64,000 bases of DNA from Endocalyx cinctus (GCA_001600455.1 BCKC01000001.1:682001-746000); one strand, 5' to 3'; positions 1-12,488 are shown, numbered from the stretch's first letter. Numbers and translations are program-made. Notes: generated by a model from the sequence alone, not told the origin.

Positions 1-1079
1 TGGTGAGATAGAAGACGATGCGATGTGAGAGGTAATTGAAAGAAACATTGTTATAAAAGAACTTTTGACCGGCGTTGATCATCTTGATATAATTGAGCTC
101 CTTCTCGTCCATGGTTTCGAACACCGGAATTCTGCTTTCCATACGTTCGAGGTACAATTTGGCGGCTTCATCAGGATCCATATTTTCAAACTATGAAGTA
201 TTAGAAAGAAAACCTAGGTACAAGGGCGATTAATAATGTATGCCAAACCTACATCCGGTGAGCCAATCTTGACGTTGCGAGCATTCTCTCGAAGTAGTTT
301 CTCGTCGTCAACGAAGGATTCGAGGAACAAGGTCTAGACATGAATTGTAAGCGAATACGACAGCACGGAGATAAAATATAATTGGAGAAAGGGGGTTTAT
401 ATATATATATACCTGCACGTCGTGTTTCGCAAACTCCTTAGCTAGCGATCGACGGCCACTTGCAGTAGGGTTTACGGCATCGTAAATTGCCACCTGGCCG
501 TTCTCGTGATTTAGCCATGCGTAGATGTCCTCACGACACTTCTTCAGAATTTTCTGGCGTAACATGACCGAGGCTGGAGAAGCGTTTGGATAAAAATAGT
601 CGGTCGGAACGTCACCCGCTTGACCGACGGTGGCACGACGGTAATCCCCTAGATGGAATATGCGAGTCTTGACACCCAGCCTAATAAACAATAAGAATAT
701 GAAATGATAGAGGTAGAGAAAGAAGAGTTCAACGTACCATTGCAAATATCGTGACATGGAGACAGAAATATGACTTTGACGATATCAGTTTGCGTATCTC
801 TCGGATAAAGTTTGATAGGTTTACTTACGTCTTGCCCCGGGCTGGAAGTCCGACCATCACAATCGCAATACGACCAGAGTGGAAAAGCCTCCCAGACATA
901 GTGCTATAAAGTTGGGCAGGGGCCCTGTTGGCATCATCGGGGACATCATGAATTCCGTCGATGAAGGTACTGCTCTTGCGGCGATATCTCGGGGCGTTCG
1001 CAGCAATATCTGCGGTACTGTTATCGTCAGTATCGATTTGAAGGCGGCTAATATCACCAAGTTCGACTTGTCGAGGCAT
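1..1079 (-). CDS. PFK26: 6-phosphofructo-2-kinase (PFK-2/FBPase-2 family), 5' part; continues beyond the left edge
   Basis: Makes fructose-2,6-bisphosphate from fructose-6-phosphate and ATP in the cytosol, the allosteric signal that sets glycolytic against gluconeogenic flux. Exons, in coding order: 1079-829, 773-738, 680-413, 333-253 and 190 to the edge. All phases agree. The visible protein has a short Ser/Asp-rich N-terminus, then the kinase P-loop (MVGLPARGKT), the family block GVKTRIFHLGDYRR, the AIYDAVNPTASGRR block, and FLESFVDDE with KIGSPD. It then runs through ERMESRIPVFETMD to NNVSFNYLSHRIVFYLT, where kinase passes towards the phosphatase half. The first ATG in frame is at 1079, followed by MPRQVEL; a TTG just upstream was not used. 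Whether the phosphatase domain is active cannot be seen because the 3' half lies outside the window. It is divergent from TOM40 across 1.5 kb. Confidence 0.93.
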
Positions 1080-2597
1080 GATTATCAAATCAATATTTTG
1101 ATGTATTTCTTTTTTTTAATAACCGATATCCCAAGCCAAGAGTAGAATTCAGAATATGAATATGTATAATATGTCGGACAAAACAAGAACAATATCGAAA
1201 TGGAGTAAAAGGGTTTGGTCGACACTTTCTCAATGCTTGCGAGACTTACAAATCACGTCCAAAGAAAAACAAAAGCATAAAAACTTACAGTAAAGTATCC
1301 ATGATGAAGTTGAAGGATAAAAAGGACTTGACGTAGCACGGGTAAGGAGGTACCAAGTATTGACGGAGAAACTCTTGCTTCGGCTCCTACTTTCGTTGGA
1401 GATGTTTTGTATAAAGGCGGGTGTTGACCGAGGGAAATGAGAGAGAGAGAGAAGTTCAGTTACACTAAATACCTAATACATTTAGAGTATTTGTTTATAC
1501 GTTGATGTATACTACCTAAGTAAGTATATATACACCTATATAATATACATAGGTATACTTCAATGAAAAACGAGAAAGAATATACTCGGTATTCCCGTCC
1601 ACTTGTTTAATGGGTATTTTGGTTACTTGGTAAATAGAGGGAGTGAATGAGTGAGCAAGTATCTTTTGAGGTTGCTGTAAACTCGGAGTTTTGGTGGGGG
1701 AGGGGCAATCATCAATTAAATTTCAGGTTGAAGGAGAATGACAAAGTAAAGTAGTTTAGAAAGGTACCTAATCTTAATATTTAGTATAGTACCGAGGAAC
1801 TTCAAATAGCTCCTCCATAAAATCACGAATTAACAAAGAAGCTGATTATTTTATGAATAGAATAAGTAAAATAAATAGTTAGGAAATAATAGCGTTATTT
1901 TAAGTCAACATAACTTCTTTTACGTATACTCTGTACAAGCTTCAAAGGATATAAAACTTCAAATTCTCTTACTTAACCCCACTATATAAAAGTATCCATC
2001 CATGTACCCGTACCGTCAGCCCGTGAAGTCCCGGAGGCGGAACTTGGCAACAAAAGCTGAAGAGACAGATTAAATTACTAAGCATTAACCTGATGTAATA
2101 CAGTTCAGTACAGAGTACTCTGTACACTTGCAATAAATGACGGGTGCTCGTAGCTAGTCGGATATCGGAGATAATATTTATCCTTACAGATATATTCATT
2201 CTCATATTTGAATAAATATAAGTTTAAAACATAAAATCTATTAAAAAGGTATAAGATATAAGATAACTGAAAGAAACAGTAGCGAGAAAAAAAAAGTATT
2301 ATCGCCGATCTGTGCCAAATCCCCATATTGAATTTTTTTTAAGCTATCACATTCGACCTCTCACCTTTTTTTAATCCCATAATCTTGTATTTCGGTGTCT
2401 CTTCATAGCTCGTGATCTTTACACTCTGTAGTTTTTCTCTTTCTCTTTCTTACCCTTTGCGCAAGAGAGATATTTATTTACTTTAATGAAAAAACCCGAC
2501 TCTATTTTAAACCTCGAGATTTTACTCTAGCCTGGTTATTTCGTTTTAAAACGGCCAATAAATATTCACCAGCTATCTCAATTTTCTTCTCGCCATA
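1080..2597. other. Divergent intergenic region between PFK-2 and TOM40
   Basis: AT-rich and without a credible coding frame. It must hold both promoters. A perfect 18-base palindrome, GTACAGAGTACTCTGTAC, lies at 2108-2125. CT-rich runs typical of fungal 5' untranslated DNA precede the TOM40 start (about 2430-2460). Confidence 0.6.
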
Positions 2598-3889
2598 ATG
2601 ACGTCCGTTCCTGATGCGCAGCCGCCAATGCCGCCGATGCCACCTATGCTGGCTACATTACCATCACCACCTAAATCTTCTTCATCTCTAGATATCCTCA
2701 CAGCGAATCCAATTTCAAATGCCTTCTCTCGCTTATATCAATCAGTCTCTGATCGACGGGCTAGACTTAGCCTACCCAATCCGGGCACCATCGAGTTAAT
2801 TAATAAAGAGGTTTCGCGCGATGTTTCTCTTACTAATTATATGCACTCGGGCTTGCGAGCCGACGTCACAAAGATTGTCGGTATCTCGCCTCTTTTTCAA
2901 GTTTCTCATCAGTTTGCTCTGGGAGAACACATGAAACCGTATGCTTTCGCCGGTCTATTCGGAACTGATAATGTTAGTCTCTATCTGGCCCGTTATTTCT
3001 TTTCCGTCTTCTCCTCTTTTGTACGACGTCTGAATGATTTTGGTAAAGCTGATCTAATTTGTTTTTTGAAACTTTATATAGGTCTTTTTACAAGGCAGTG
3101 TCGATAACGATGGCACCCTTACCTCCCGTTTCAACTTCCGATGGTCGCCTCTTTTGACAGCTAAATGTCAATTCCAAGTTGGCGCCCAAGATATGGCCTC
3201 GATTGAGCATGAATACGTCGGCAAGGACTTTACCTCGTCCCTTTCCATGATGAACCCCTCATATCTCGACGGTGGTCTCACCGGTATCTTCATTCTTCGT
3301 CACCTTCAGTCCGTTACCAAGAAACTCGCCCTCGGTATCGAAGCTATTTGGCAGCGCGGTGCCGTAAGCCAACCTCCGGAGTCCGCTATGTCCTACTCTG
3401 CTCGTTATAAGTCGGACAACTGGATTGCGACTGGCCAGCTGCACGCACAAGGCGCATTGAATGCGACCTACTGGCGAAGAATATCCGAGACCGTACAGGC
3501 CGGTGTAGACATGACCCTTCAGGCTGCCCCCGCCGGTGGCATGATGGGCGGTATGCAGGTGGATGGTATCACCTCGGTCGGTGTCAAATATGATTTCCGT
3601 ATGTCCACATTCCGCGCCCAAGTTGACTCCAAGGGCAAACTCGGCTGCCTTCTCGAGAAACGAGTAGCGCCTCCGGTCATGATGACCTTCTGCGCCGATG
3701 TCGACCACGCTATGGTATGTTGAATTTTTTCATCTGCTTGATTCCTCGGGTGGAGATGGTAGCTAACTTTTGTGACTATAGCAATCCGCCAAAGTTGGAC
3801 TCGGCGTCACCATCGAGAGCGGCAGTGAGGAATTGCAAGAGATGCAAGAAGCCTCCGGTCAAATGAGCTCCCCTAACATCCCCTTTTAA
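2598..3889 (+). CDS. TOM40: Mitochondrial import receptor subunit TOM40
   Basis: Beta-barrel pore of the TOM complex in the mitochondrial outer membrane, through which nearly all nuclear-encoded precursors enter. Three exons: 2598-2972, 3082-3714 and 3782-3889. Both introns begin GTTAGT or GTATGT and end AG. The protein has a Pro/Met-rich N-terminus (PPMPPMPPM), the conserved block [16 protein letters not shown], then the barrel core with [24 protein letters not shown] and [34 protein letters not shown] and the late strands ending in GLGVTIESG complete it. A short polar tail ends in NIPF. Length (371 residues) fits fungal Tom40. No missing segment or frameshift was seen. Confidence 0.96.
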
Positions 3890-5377
3890 GTCCACCAGCA
3901 TTCCATTATTGATGTTGGACTTTAGGGCATCGACGAGCCTTATGTAACGGGTATACATATTCGTACATGAAGCAGATTACAATTTGGTCCCTTAACGAAC
4001 CAATTTCGAAATCTTCCACCGCTGGTCATGCATAGATTTGGCCAGTTTCTCAATGACTGTTTTACTACCCCTATATCAAATCCAGTATTTCAGCTATGAA
4101 ATCTGGGTGCTTAATCAGTGAAATCTGCATAGAGAATTTTTACTACGGCAGGTAACATTCTCTGCACCTTCTGATAATTTCGATATTGTAATGATCGGTC
4201 TTCCCTAGCATTGCCGACTTCTGATTTTTTGAAAAGAAAGGGGTGAAGAAATAACAAAACTACAAGCAAGGAAAAGAAAAAAAGATGTACATTAAAAAGT
4301 CTCGGGTAACACACTTAGAAAGGTAACGGAGCTGGGGTGACGTTTGGTAGTTGTTATTGGGCAAGCATCGTTGTTTTTGCCTGTCGGAGCATTTGATCAT
4401 GAATGATGAATGCATTCTGGATCGTGTCTCCCAAGAGAGGCATGTCTGTAATCCACCCACTTGGGTACTGCTGTATATAATAGTCGCCCATATCTGTATA
4501 ACACTTATGACCTCTCTACGTCTTCAATATCTCCTCTCTCCCTCTTTTCTTTCTATTCCCTACGCACATGGCGATATCGTTAAAAGTTGGAACTGATTTA
4601 AAATACACATAACGAAGCTAAGGGAGTCGCTGGATTTCAAAGTATTGTCTTGATTTCGGATAATATATTAACGCCTTCGTGCGGATCGCTCTTCACAAGT
4701 CTCGCAAACTCATCTGTGTATGTGAACCTTCAAATGGATCTTACTTGATCAGCCATAATGAGAGCATGCATAATCAACTTTGTTACGAGGAAAGAAGAGA
4801 TCAGCGTCCATCGTAACAAAAGAAACAAGCCCGGGCAAGCTAATGACCCGGCGAGTTGAGTATTGATTGACACGTATATTAACCGTTGATGCCGGCCATT
4901 TTAACCCCTTATACCCCGAATATCTGTCTCGTTGGTTATCGATCTACCTTTTGGACATTATTATTACTCAAGGATTCGTCCCCCTTCCCGCGATCTGATT
5001 TTCGTTGGACGTCTTTTAATAAAATATCCTTTAATGAAAGGTGAACAGAACTTTTCGAAGGAGAGATCGTCATATCATCATGATACGATGTAGTACATAA
5101 CGTCGCATTCATCCATATTATATATCATTTCCATCGTATGCAATTTCATTCACGACGACCATCGTCGATATTGTCCGCCTTTACAATAGCCCAGGTACGA
5201 TGAAGCCAGCCAAGGAAGAAACCGTCCAGCACCTACTTCTGCATGAAAAAAATACATTACAACCCAACCAACCTCAAATGCCGAACGCTGATGTATGTTC
5301 AAGATCGTCATCGTTACTTTAAATACAATGCGAAGCTTTATTTTCATACGAAAAACAATTTACTACGACTGCCGTCT

Positions 5378-5410
<33 letters not shown>

Positions 5411-5771
5411 CGTAAGATCTGATTTAAAGGTGAAAACCATAACACGTTTTTATCCCCGTCGATGATCACCATGCGGAGAAAAATTCTGTCCCATGAATGG
5501 ATGATTGTGACGGATTATCCATCTCCTATATTTCTTCTTTGGTACACTTGGCGATGACGAGTAACGTTGGCAAGCAGACGTGAATTAAGAAAATGCTATT
5601 GTGTTTTATAGCGTTTTGGTTAGAGTAAAAATAATATGCATGTCAGTAATGTGAGCGGCTCATTTGATTAAATAGTATTACTCGTTTCTCTTGGAAGAAA
5701 AAGAGAGTGATGATTCAGGGCAGTTGAATCGGCCAAGAGACTACGGTTATATCGATCTGAGATCTTGGGGA
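3890..5771. other. Intergenic region with a T30 tract
   Basis: No convincing gene. Short open frames are below 85 codons and lack splice or family support. A T30 homopolymer occupies 5381-5410. The right end carries the promoter of the next gene. Confidence 0.55.
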
Positions 5772-5779
5772 TATAAAAG
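5772..5779 (+). promoter_or_regulatory. TATA box of the Pro/Glu-repeat secreted protein gene
   Basis: TATAAAAG lies about 105 bases upstream of the ATG, followed by CT-rich and CA-rich leader DNA. This is the position expected for a strongly expressed fungal gene. Confidence 0.5.
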
Positions 5780-5880
5780 TGTCACCCCTTGCACCATTCC
5801 ATTTCCCCGGGCCCCAGATATTTGACTTAACTTCTTCTCTTCATCCTCAACCTGAACAGAGAGAAATACAGGAAAACACC

Positions 5881-6723
5881 ATGGTGTCAGCACAGCTCCT
5901 ACTCGTCGCCGCGCTCGTCGGCCCCGGCGTCTTCGCCCGGACCCTTCCCACTCGGGCCGCGCCTATGGACCCGAAATTCAAGGGATACGTAAGTATATTA
6001 TCATCTTATAACTCCTTCGTCCCGTCCTTCCACTGAACTCGTCGCGTGTTCAGCCAGGCTGGCTCTAATCTGATGGGGTATTAGAAACCCGAACTCGTCC
6101 CCGGCGTTCGTAGCTACGAACCCCACCACGCCGCCGCCGACGTCGAGGTCGAGAGGAAGAAGGCTACCGAGATCTTGACGGCTCCTCTGTCTAAAGGAGC
6201 TAAGTTTGTCCTCGCTGTGAGTAACATAACTCTCTCTTTCTTTCTCTCACGCACACACTCTTTACGAACTCCTACCCACCAACACCTCTTTTCAGCCCCC
6301 TGGACAGTCTTGTTCTCATTGTCCGATGCGTTTTGGTACATGACGGAGTAAATTTGATGCTGACACGTGTGATGATAATGATAGCGCGACGACCCCCCTC
6401 CTCCTCCCCCCGAGGAGCCAGAGGCGCCACCTGAGGAGCCTCCCGAGGATCCCGAAGCTCCCGAAGAGCCGCCCGAGGAGCCTGAAGACCCGGAGGCTCC
6501 CGAAGAGCCCGAAGATCCTGAAGCACCCGAGGAACCAGAGGACCCTGAAGCTCCTCCTGAGGAACCTGAAGATCCCGAAGCTCCTGAGGAGCCAGAAGAC
6601 CCTGAGGCTCCTGAAGAGCCTGAAGATCCGGAGGCTCCTGAAGAACCCGAAGAACCTGAAGAACCTCCAGAGGGACCAGAGGAGCCCCCAGCCAAGCCCG
6701 AAGACCCCCCGGCTGAGAAGTAA
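5881..6723 (+). CDS. Secreted protein with acidic Pro/Glu/Asp repeat tail, function unknown
   Basis: Three exons fit by phase: 5881-5988, 6085-6216 and 6385-6723, giving 192 residues. The start is MVSAQLLLVAALVGPGVFA, a clear signal peptide probably cleaved near residue 19. A mature region of about 60 residues follows, charged and without cysteine, ending GAKFVLA. Exon 3 encodes RDDPPPPPPEEP and then about ten degenerate units of the type PEEPEDPEA, ending in PAKPEDPPAEK. The tail is extremely acidic and proline-rich, so it is probably extended and unstructured, as in some cell-wall or surface proteins. No catalytic domain is visible. An alternative acceptor near 6296 would give a short Cys-containing end (PPGQSCSHCP) and leave the repeat untranslated. 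The chosen model is preferred because the repeat frame is open and in phase. Confidence 0.72.
6385..6720 (+). repeat. Degenerate 27-30 base coding minisatellite (PEEPEDPEA units)
   Basis: Tandem units of nine or ten codons, mostly varying at third positions, encode alternating PEEPEDPEA and PPEEP blocks. Synonymous drift between units suggests the peptide pattern is under selection rather than being a very recent expansion. The reverse strand is also open as a Gly/Ser repeat, which is a by-product of the composition. Confidence 0.8.
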
Positions 6724-9700
6724 GCGGTCGTTTAGTCGTTTTCGTTTTCTCGATAGCGATGTCGGACTTGGAGGGTAGCATGCTGGATTATTCAGAATGT
6801 GTTCTTCAGAATTGTGATTGAGTGGATTATTATTCTCACGCGCTGTGTGGTTTATCTATTCTTCTTGTTTATCATTATTATTATCTTCGTCATATAGGGT
6901 GGGAGGCAGAGAGAAAGAGAGAAGACGGTTATGCGCGAGGCCGTTTCGTTGATTGCGGTCAAGCTCGATGTATATCTTATCAACTTACTTTCTAACTGTC
7001 GCTTACTGCTGAACCATAAGCATGTGAATATACTTATTTTATCCCACTTTCTCACTCCTCACTCAAAGTTGTGGGCTATTGCAGTATAGATACCTAAACT
7101 GCGACTTATTGATTGCGATAGAAAGACTAAATAAAATGCAAGGAAATAGCGTTTATATGCCTTCGCGACGACCGCTTTCATCAAGCCCTTCGCCATCTCG
7201 CGCAATATTTTTCCCGCGTAGAAGGGCTTCTTATTGAAAGCTTTCTGGTGAGACATCTTTGAAGTTTCGTGCTTCATATCGTTCAATAGATCTGTCGTAT
7301 GATGGTAACTGATCTATGATATCGTTGAAGATAGTAGGCCGACTTCGCTTTGATGAGTAAATTAGCGATTGAGGTAGACATGACGCTATGATGATGACCA
7401 CGTCTTGTGAGCCAAGGTATCATGCTACTACGCACGGGCGTTCGACGATTCGCCTGGCTCGGGACAGTTTGACAACTTCTTTCACTTGATGCCTTAATAT
7501 TTGAGTATAATTTTAAGCCTATAGGCAGACAGGTTCCAGCTGGACGACCTCATCTTGCCTAATTTCTTTATAATCAAGTAATGAATCCGGCATACTCACG
7601 ATGTCCCATTTGTCGTCGTCAGTAGTGATCTGGATGCGAGGCTCGGATGAAGGTGAAGTCTTTAAATAATGACTATTTCGCCACGGAAAATCGTCTTCCT
7701 GTTTTTCTACCCCGGGTCACTACGTAGGCCCTTCTATACGTTTCCATAACTTCCCACATAAAATGAAAATTCAATTCTGTTTAGATGTTCTACTGGTCGG
7801 TGTTTCTAAGTTGTAAATGATAGTTAATAAGTTACTTATGAAATTACGAGGAAATGAGTTTAATGTACGACTTTACGCCCCTAGAGCCGTATGAATACTC
7901 CACCAACCTTACAATGCAAAGTACTGATAATTTGAGAGTATGCATTCATGATGATAACATCGGCTTAATTTAAAGAAAGACGAAAACCTACATTCAGCGT
8001 ACCTTCTATGATCGCCATAACTGAAGCCCAGGATTAGGAGCTTGGGTTTATGCAGCAGACTTCTGTACCATATAAGTCGAGTTTTAAAGTCTTAACTGAT
8101 CCAAGAGTCAATTATCGTCTTTCGTAATATCTTCTATCCGGCCAAGTTTCTTGATTTCGGATATAATGTCACTGAGAGCTTTGTTGTTTACTTCGATCTT
8201 ATCATCTATTGTTTCTGTATTATATACCTGCTTGATGACCTCAACAGTCTCGAGCGCGGAGGGGATGATTTGGACTATGTTGCAGCCAAGACTCGAAGCT
8301 GTGGGAGGTTCTAAGCCCGAAATTTCTATTTAGGACATTGACGCGGGCTACGAAAGGGGTACTGAATATGGCAAGAGGACATTTCGTCCTAGATTTCCAT
8401 ACGTAGAAAGACTGTTAATGAAGATCGTCTCAATTCTGTAGGAACTAAACTGGAACGACAAAGGAAGATAATCAGCAGCCTAGGAGAGTTTTTTGGCTGA
8501 AGGCAGATTCTACGGGGCGCAACTCGGGAGTTCTAGTTGTTTGGTTCCGCATGGTTGAAGCGGCGTAAATACTCAGCGAAGCCTGCATAACATGGCTTAT
8601 TCTTGGCATCTTTTTATTAAACGTTGGGCCTGACCATAATTGACTACAGTATAATGTTAAGAAGGTATTAGGCAGCTCTACTTCATCATATGGCATATTA
8701 CGACGGCAGATATCTGTGCTGTGCCGTTGAGTGATATGGTATTTGCGAAGCTGGAGGTACCGTAGATGTGGATAATATGCTGTCGCTCGCGATAGCGATG
8801 CTGAAGCCTGACGTCCAAGTGCGGTGAGAGGGGTCGCTGTTAACCCATGGGTTCTAAGGTGATGCCGAGAGAGGGATTTCAAGAGAGACTTGTGATCTCA
8901 ATCTCTCAGATATTCGCATAGAGGGCAGAGATGAGGCAAGCCTAGGTTCGTGGTCGAGAAGCCTCGGTATGAAGCTAGTCGAGCACTGGTCGACGATCGT
9001 GCGAAGGCGCAACGCATATATACAGAAGATTGATCCGAAGGCTTGGACAGACAGTAATTTATGTATTGGAAGAATAGTTCTATCCGTTTTTCTTTGAGGG
9101 CCTTCGGCATTCTGGGTGCTATGTGGAGAGGGGCACTGGATAGAGATTTTTGCGAGAACCGTGGAAGAAGTGGAGAGAAGGGCTACGGTTCACTATGATC
9201 TATCATGTTAACGACCGGAAAGAACTGTGACGCTTTGGAGAGAAAAGGTAACCGTAATAGTGTGTTTTGTTTTAAGGTAGGAAAAGGGGGCTTCTTATAA
9301 AAGTATGGCTTCGGTTTTCGCAAATATTACATATAGTAAGATTTACAGTGAAAGGAACTTCCAAGATTTTAAGGCTCTTAATAACGACTGAGAAGTCATT
9401 GTTCCAACAAGTAGTAAACTGAAAATTGCTCTGTAAAGTAAAAATCTTACCCCGTGTGATGGCAGGCGTGGTGACCCCTTGACCCCTTTCCTCATCTTCA
9501 AACATTATAAAAACATTATGTGCGCTTAAAAAAGAAACTTATTATGCTTCTTATTATAAATCATTCACGAGAATAAGGCGATATCGGAATTATCGGACAA
9601 TAATTCAGGGGCGACCTAACTAATATCTTATGTCGCGCGTACTTCCGTCTCATTTCCACAATTTTCAGCCTCAAAAAACCGGAAGAAAAATATTTTATAG

Positions 9701-10306
9701 CGTTATGTACCGTCCCTTTTCTCGGATAGGACGGGATAAAACTTAATTTCAAATAGGATTAGAGAGGAGTATATAAGTAAGTAATATCCCAATAAGTCCC
9801 AAAATGGTGGAAACGTCAAGTTTAGCCTCATCTCGCACGTATCGACTGACTCGTTCACAATCCCCTGAACGGTGTTTTCCCCACAAGGCTTAGGGTTCCT
9901 GTCTCCTGGTAACTTCTGGGGCCCTTTATGCAGTGTCCTGCATATGTGCCGAATTCCTTATCAACGACAAGGAGCTATGCAAGCTGTGCCGCATACAGGG
10001 GAAAAATGTTATACCATGAGCATGGTTCTTATTGTCCCACTCGGCGGACTACATTCAAATCATGTATGTCTAATCAGGAAGAATAATACGTTTAAAGTTA
10101 AGGTGAGTGAGATATAAACTATAATTTTTACAGTGGTATCGAATTGTACATCTATATCATAAAGTATACGTGCGTAAGGAGGACAAAATAAAACATATGC
10201 ATAACTGATCCAAAAACCATACGCCGAGACCAAAACAAATCTTTCCTTTTCATATTCACAAAATCACGTATTACCGCCATGCCATTTAATCAATAATTCG
10301 TTCCAT
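6724..10306. other. Long intergenic stretch, mostly without intact genes
   Basis: AT-rich apart from islands. It contains a probable decayed coding remnant on the minus strand (about 7440-8340, separate entry). On the minus strand between 8472 and 9110 two short open frames separated by a stop carry Arg/Ser-rich mitochondrial-like segments such as GRQASASLSRA. I could not join them into a gene. The rest shows nothing recognisable. Confidence 0.5.
7440..8340 (-). pseudogene. Probable decayed protein-coding remnant, family uncertain
   Basis: Read on the minus strand, 8332-8116 gives a clean 72-codon frame with no ATG. It includes SGLEPPTASSLGCNIVQII and EVIKQVYN, with a helical, Lys-rich end. 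This resembles the N-terminal helical region of many fungal accessory proteins (weak, from memory). The same frame continues but is broken by several TGA, TAA and TAG codons, with readable pieces between them such as NSTYMVQKSAA and TQAPNPGLQLWRS. A second readable piece (about 7650-7520) contains DDDKWDIVSMPDSLLDYKEI before a stop. Scattered stops in an otherwise protein-like frame suggest a degenerated gene, possibly by C-to-T mutation. Introns could explain some of the stops. Confidence 0.35.
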
Positions 10307-12488
10307 TCATAGACCCAATTCCTTAATGAAGATCTCAGCCGCCTTCTCGCCTATCGCGAGCGCGGTGTTGTTCGTGTTCCCGCCGACGTTCTGGGGCGGG
10401 ATGCTGAGGTCGGCGATTTTCAGGCCGGCGGTACCGTAGACGCTGAGGTTCGCATCTACGACGCCAAACTCGTCGCGAGGCGCCATCTTGCAGGTGCCTA
10501 GGGAGTGCCAGGTAGTCTGGACGTTCTCGCGGATATACTTCTCGATCGCCGCGTCGTCCTCGGCCGAGTACGGGATGAACTCCATCTCTTTCAGAGTCTC
10601 CTTCGAAACGGGCCCCGTCTCGATCAAAGCCGCCTTCGATCCGGCCGGGTACTGAGGGTGACCGGGAGCCAGCTCGCCCCGGAAGCAGGCCATGCGGCGG
10701 GCGGTCTCGCGCATCTTCTTGTAAGCCCAGACCTGCATCTTCAGGTCGAGGCCGTGCTCGTCGCTGAGGAATCCGGCGTCGAAGTCGGGTGCGTCGGCGC
10801 ATTCGGGACCCGTGACGTGCACGTGGCCGCGCGAGTAAGGGTAGGCTGTGTAGTTTCCTAAGGTCATGTACGTCCCGGCCGGGACCGAGGTCGGGTCCCC
10901 GAGGAAGCCGTTGACCATCGCCATCAGCATGATGGGACGGTCCGGCTGATCCTTGAAATCGCGGTCCCAGGCCTTGGCGAACTCCGGACCGAGAGCGTGG
11001 GCCTCGGCGTCGGTCGGCCGCACCTTGGACGATACGTCGATCCCGTTCCACCCGATGAGCTTGTCCTTGCTCTGGAGCAGGGCGCCGAAGTCGGCCCGTC
11101 CGGAGAGGACCCCGTCCAGGGTCTTGTCCGCGTCGATCTCGGCCTTGTACGGGAACAAGCTTAGGTGGTGGTCTTGATACTTGTGGCCGACGACTTGCTC
11201 CACGCCCGCGCGCTTGAGGATCTCGGCCTCGCCAACTGTGCGTGAAATCCAGTGTTAATTGAGAAAAGATTTCCTTCTGCGGGGACAAGTGCGAGACGAA
11301 ATTTCTATCAAAACCTACCTCCAGATCGCTCCAACACGAGAGGAGTACCGCAAGCGCCTGCAGTTACGACGACCATCTTCCTAGCCTTGATCGTTCTCAC
11401 CGGAGTGGAGTTGGTGCTTAGACCAGCCGGTTGGAAGTCCGGGTTGGGGTGGTACTCGACACCTACTGCGCGCTTGTTCTCGTCGAACAGAACACGCTTG
11501 ACCAGAGACTCAACTACCACATGCAGGTTGGGGTATTCGCCACTCTGGATTTTAGGGTGAAGATACGTGTGAGCGGTATCTTGTCTGTATGTGGTCCTTC
11601 CGTTAGGTCGTCTCGTCTTCCGAAATGCTAGATTACGGGGAAGCTGGAATTGAACTTACCTCTTGCCGTCCTTGTCGACGTAACGCTTCCACCTCTCAAC
11701 ACCCATCTCGGAATCCAGCTTGTTCACGTCCTTGACCTCGTTGAAGCCGACTTTCTCAAAAGCCTGAATGAAATCGTCCTCGGACTGCTTACCGCGCATA
11801 GTGCCGTCGCTCACGTGGATGGGCCCGCTGGAACCGTGAAGGTTATCCTCGCTGGGGCAATGGTAAGTCTCCAGCTTGTTGAGGATGGGCCACATCTCGT
11901 CGGCGGACCACCCTGGCGTCTTCCACGAGTCGAAGTCCGACTTCTGTGCCCGAGTGTACATCATGAAGTTGATTGACGAGCCACCTCCCTGTTTTTCCCT
12001 CCTTGCCTTTAGCAATTCTCCTTTTTGCTACGCGGGGATGTGGGGGCGGGGTTGTTTGTGGGTAAGCTGAGAGAGAGGGGGAGAGAGATGTGTATATATA
12101 TATGGGGCTTTTCCTACCAGGATACCGCCCGCAGGGACGATAGGTGATCTGTCACCCAGGTGTTTCGATTCATTTCCCTGGTAGAAGATGGCGGCCTGGG
12201 TGCTGGGTAGCAGGTTGGACAGGAAGAGTACGGGGTTGACGATATTAGGCAGATTATAGTTATTAGTGCCACGCTCTATCACCAGAATAGAGAGTTCTGG
12301 TGATGCTTCCGCGAGCCTGCCCGCGATTATACATCCTGCCGTACCACCTGTAGTGAAAAAAAGAGAGAGTTAATATGCCATCACGTGGGACTACGACCTT
12401 TGAACATGTGTGAGAAGGCGGACATACCGCCAGCAATTATAACATCCACCTCATGAATATCCTTGGCAAGCTTCTTGTATACACCCAT
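10307..12488 (-). CDS. AOX1: Alcohol (methanol) oxidase, GMC oxidoreductase family
   Basis: FAD-dependent oxidation of short-chain primary alcohols to aldehydes with release of hydrogen peroxide, usually peroxisomal. Exons in coding order: 12488-12428, 12347-12118, 11988-11660, 11584-11319 and 11235-10307. Phases agree and give 604 residues. Visible features are the dinucleotide-binding start VDVIIAGGGTAGCIIAGRL, then ERG, GGGSSINFMMYTR (the AOX/GMC signature), YPYSRGHVHVTGP, the long match WAYKKMRETARRM, the catalytic His in TWHSLGTC (about residue 536) and Asn in NVGGNTNNTALAIGEK (about 584). The protein ends KELGL, not a canonical SKL-type peroxisomal signal. Where relatives have a DLPGVG-like stretch before the GHxYQDHH block, this gene reads EQVVGHKYQDHH, so about six residues appear to be missing. 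The last exon is much more GC-rich than its surroundings. Confidence 0.92.

Noticed and set aside
5381..5410. T30 tract as a retroelement tail
   Set aside because: No target duplication or element body beside it; homopolymers are common in this window.
6114..6695. Open minus-strand frame of Gly/Ser repeats
   Set aside because: Mirror of the Pro/Glu repeat exon on the plus strand; the plus-strand gene has a signal peptide and good introns.
10335..11288. Arg-rich minus-strand frame overlapping the alcohol oxidase last exon
   Set aside because: Out-of-frame reading of GC-rich coding DNA; no family and no splice fit.
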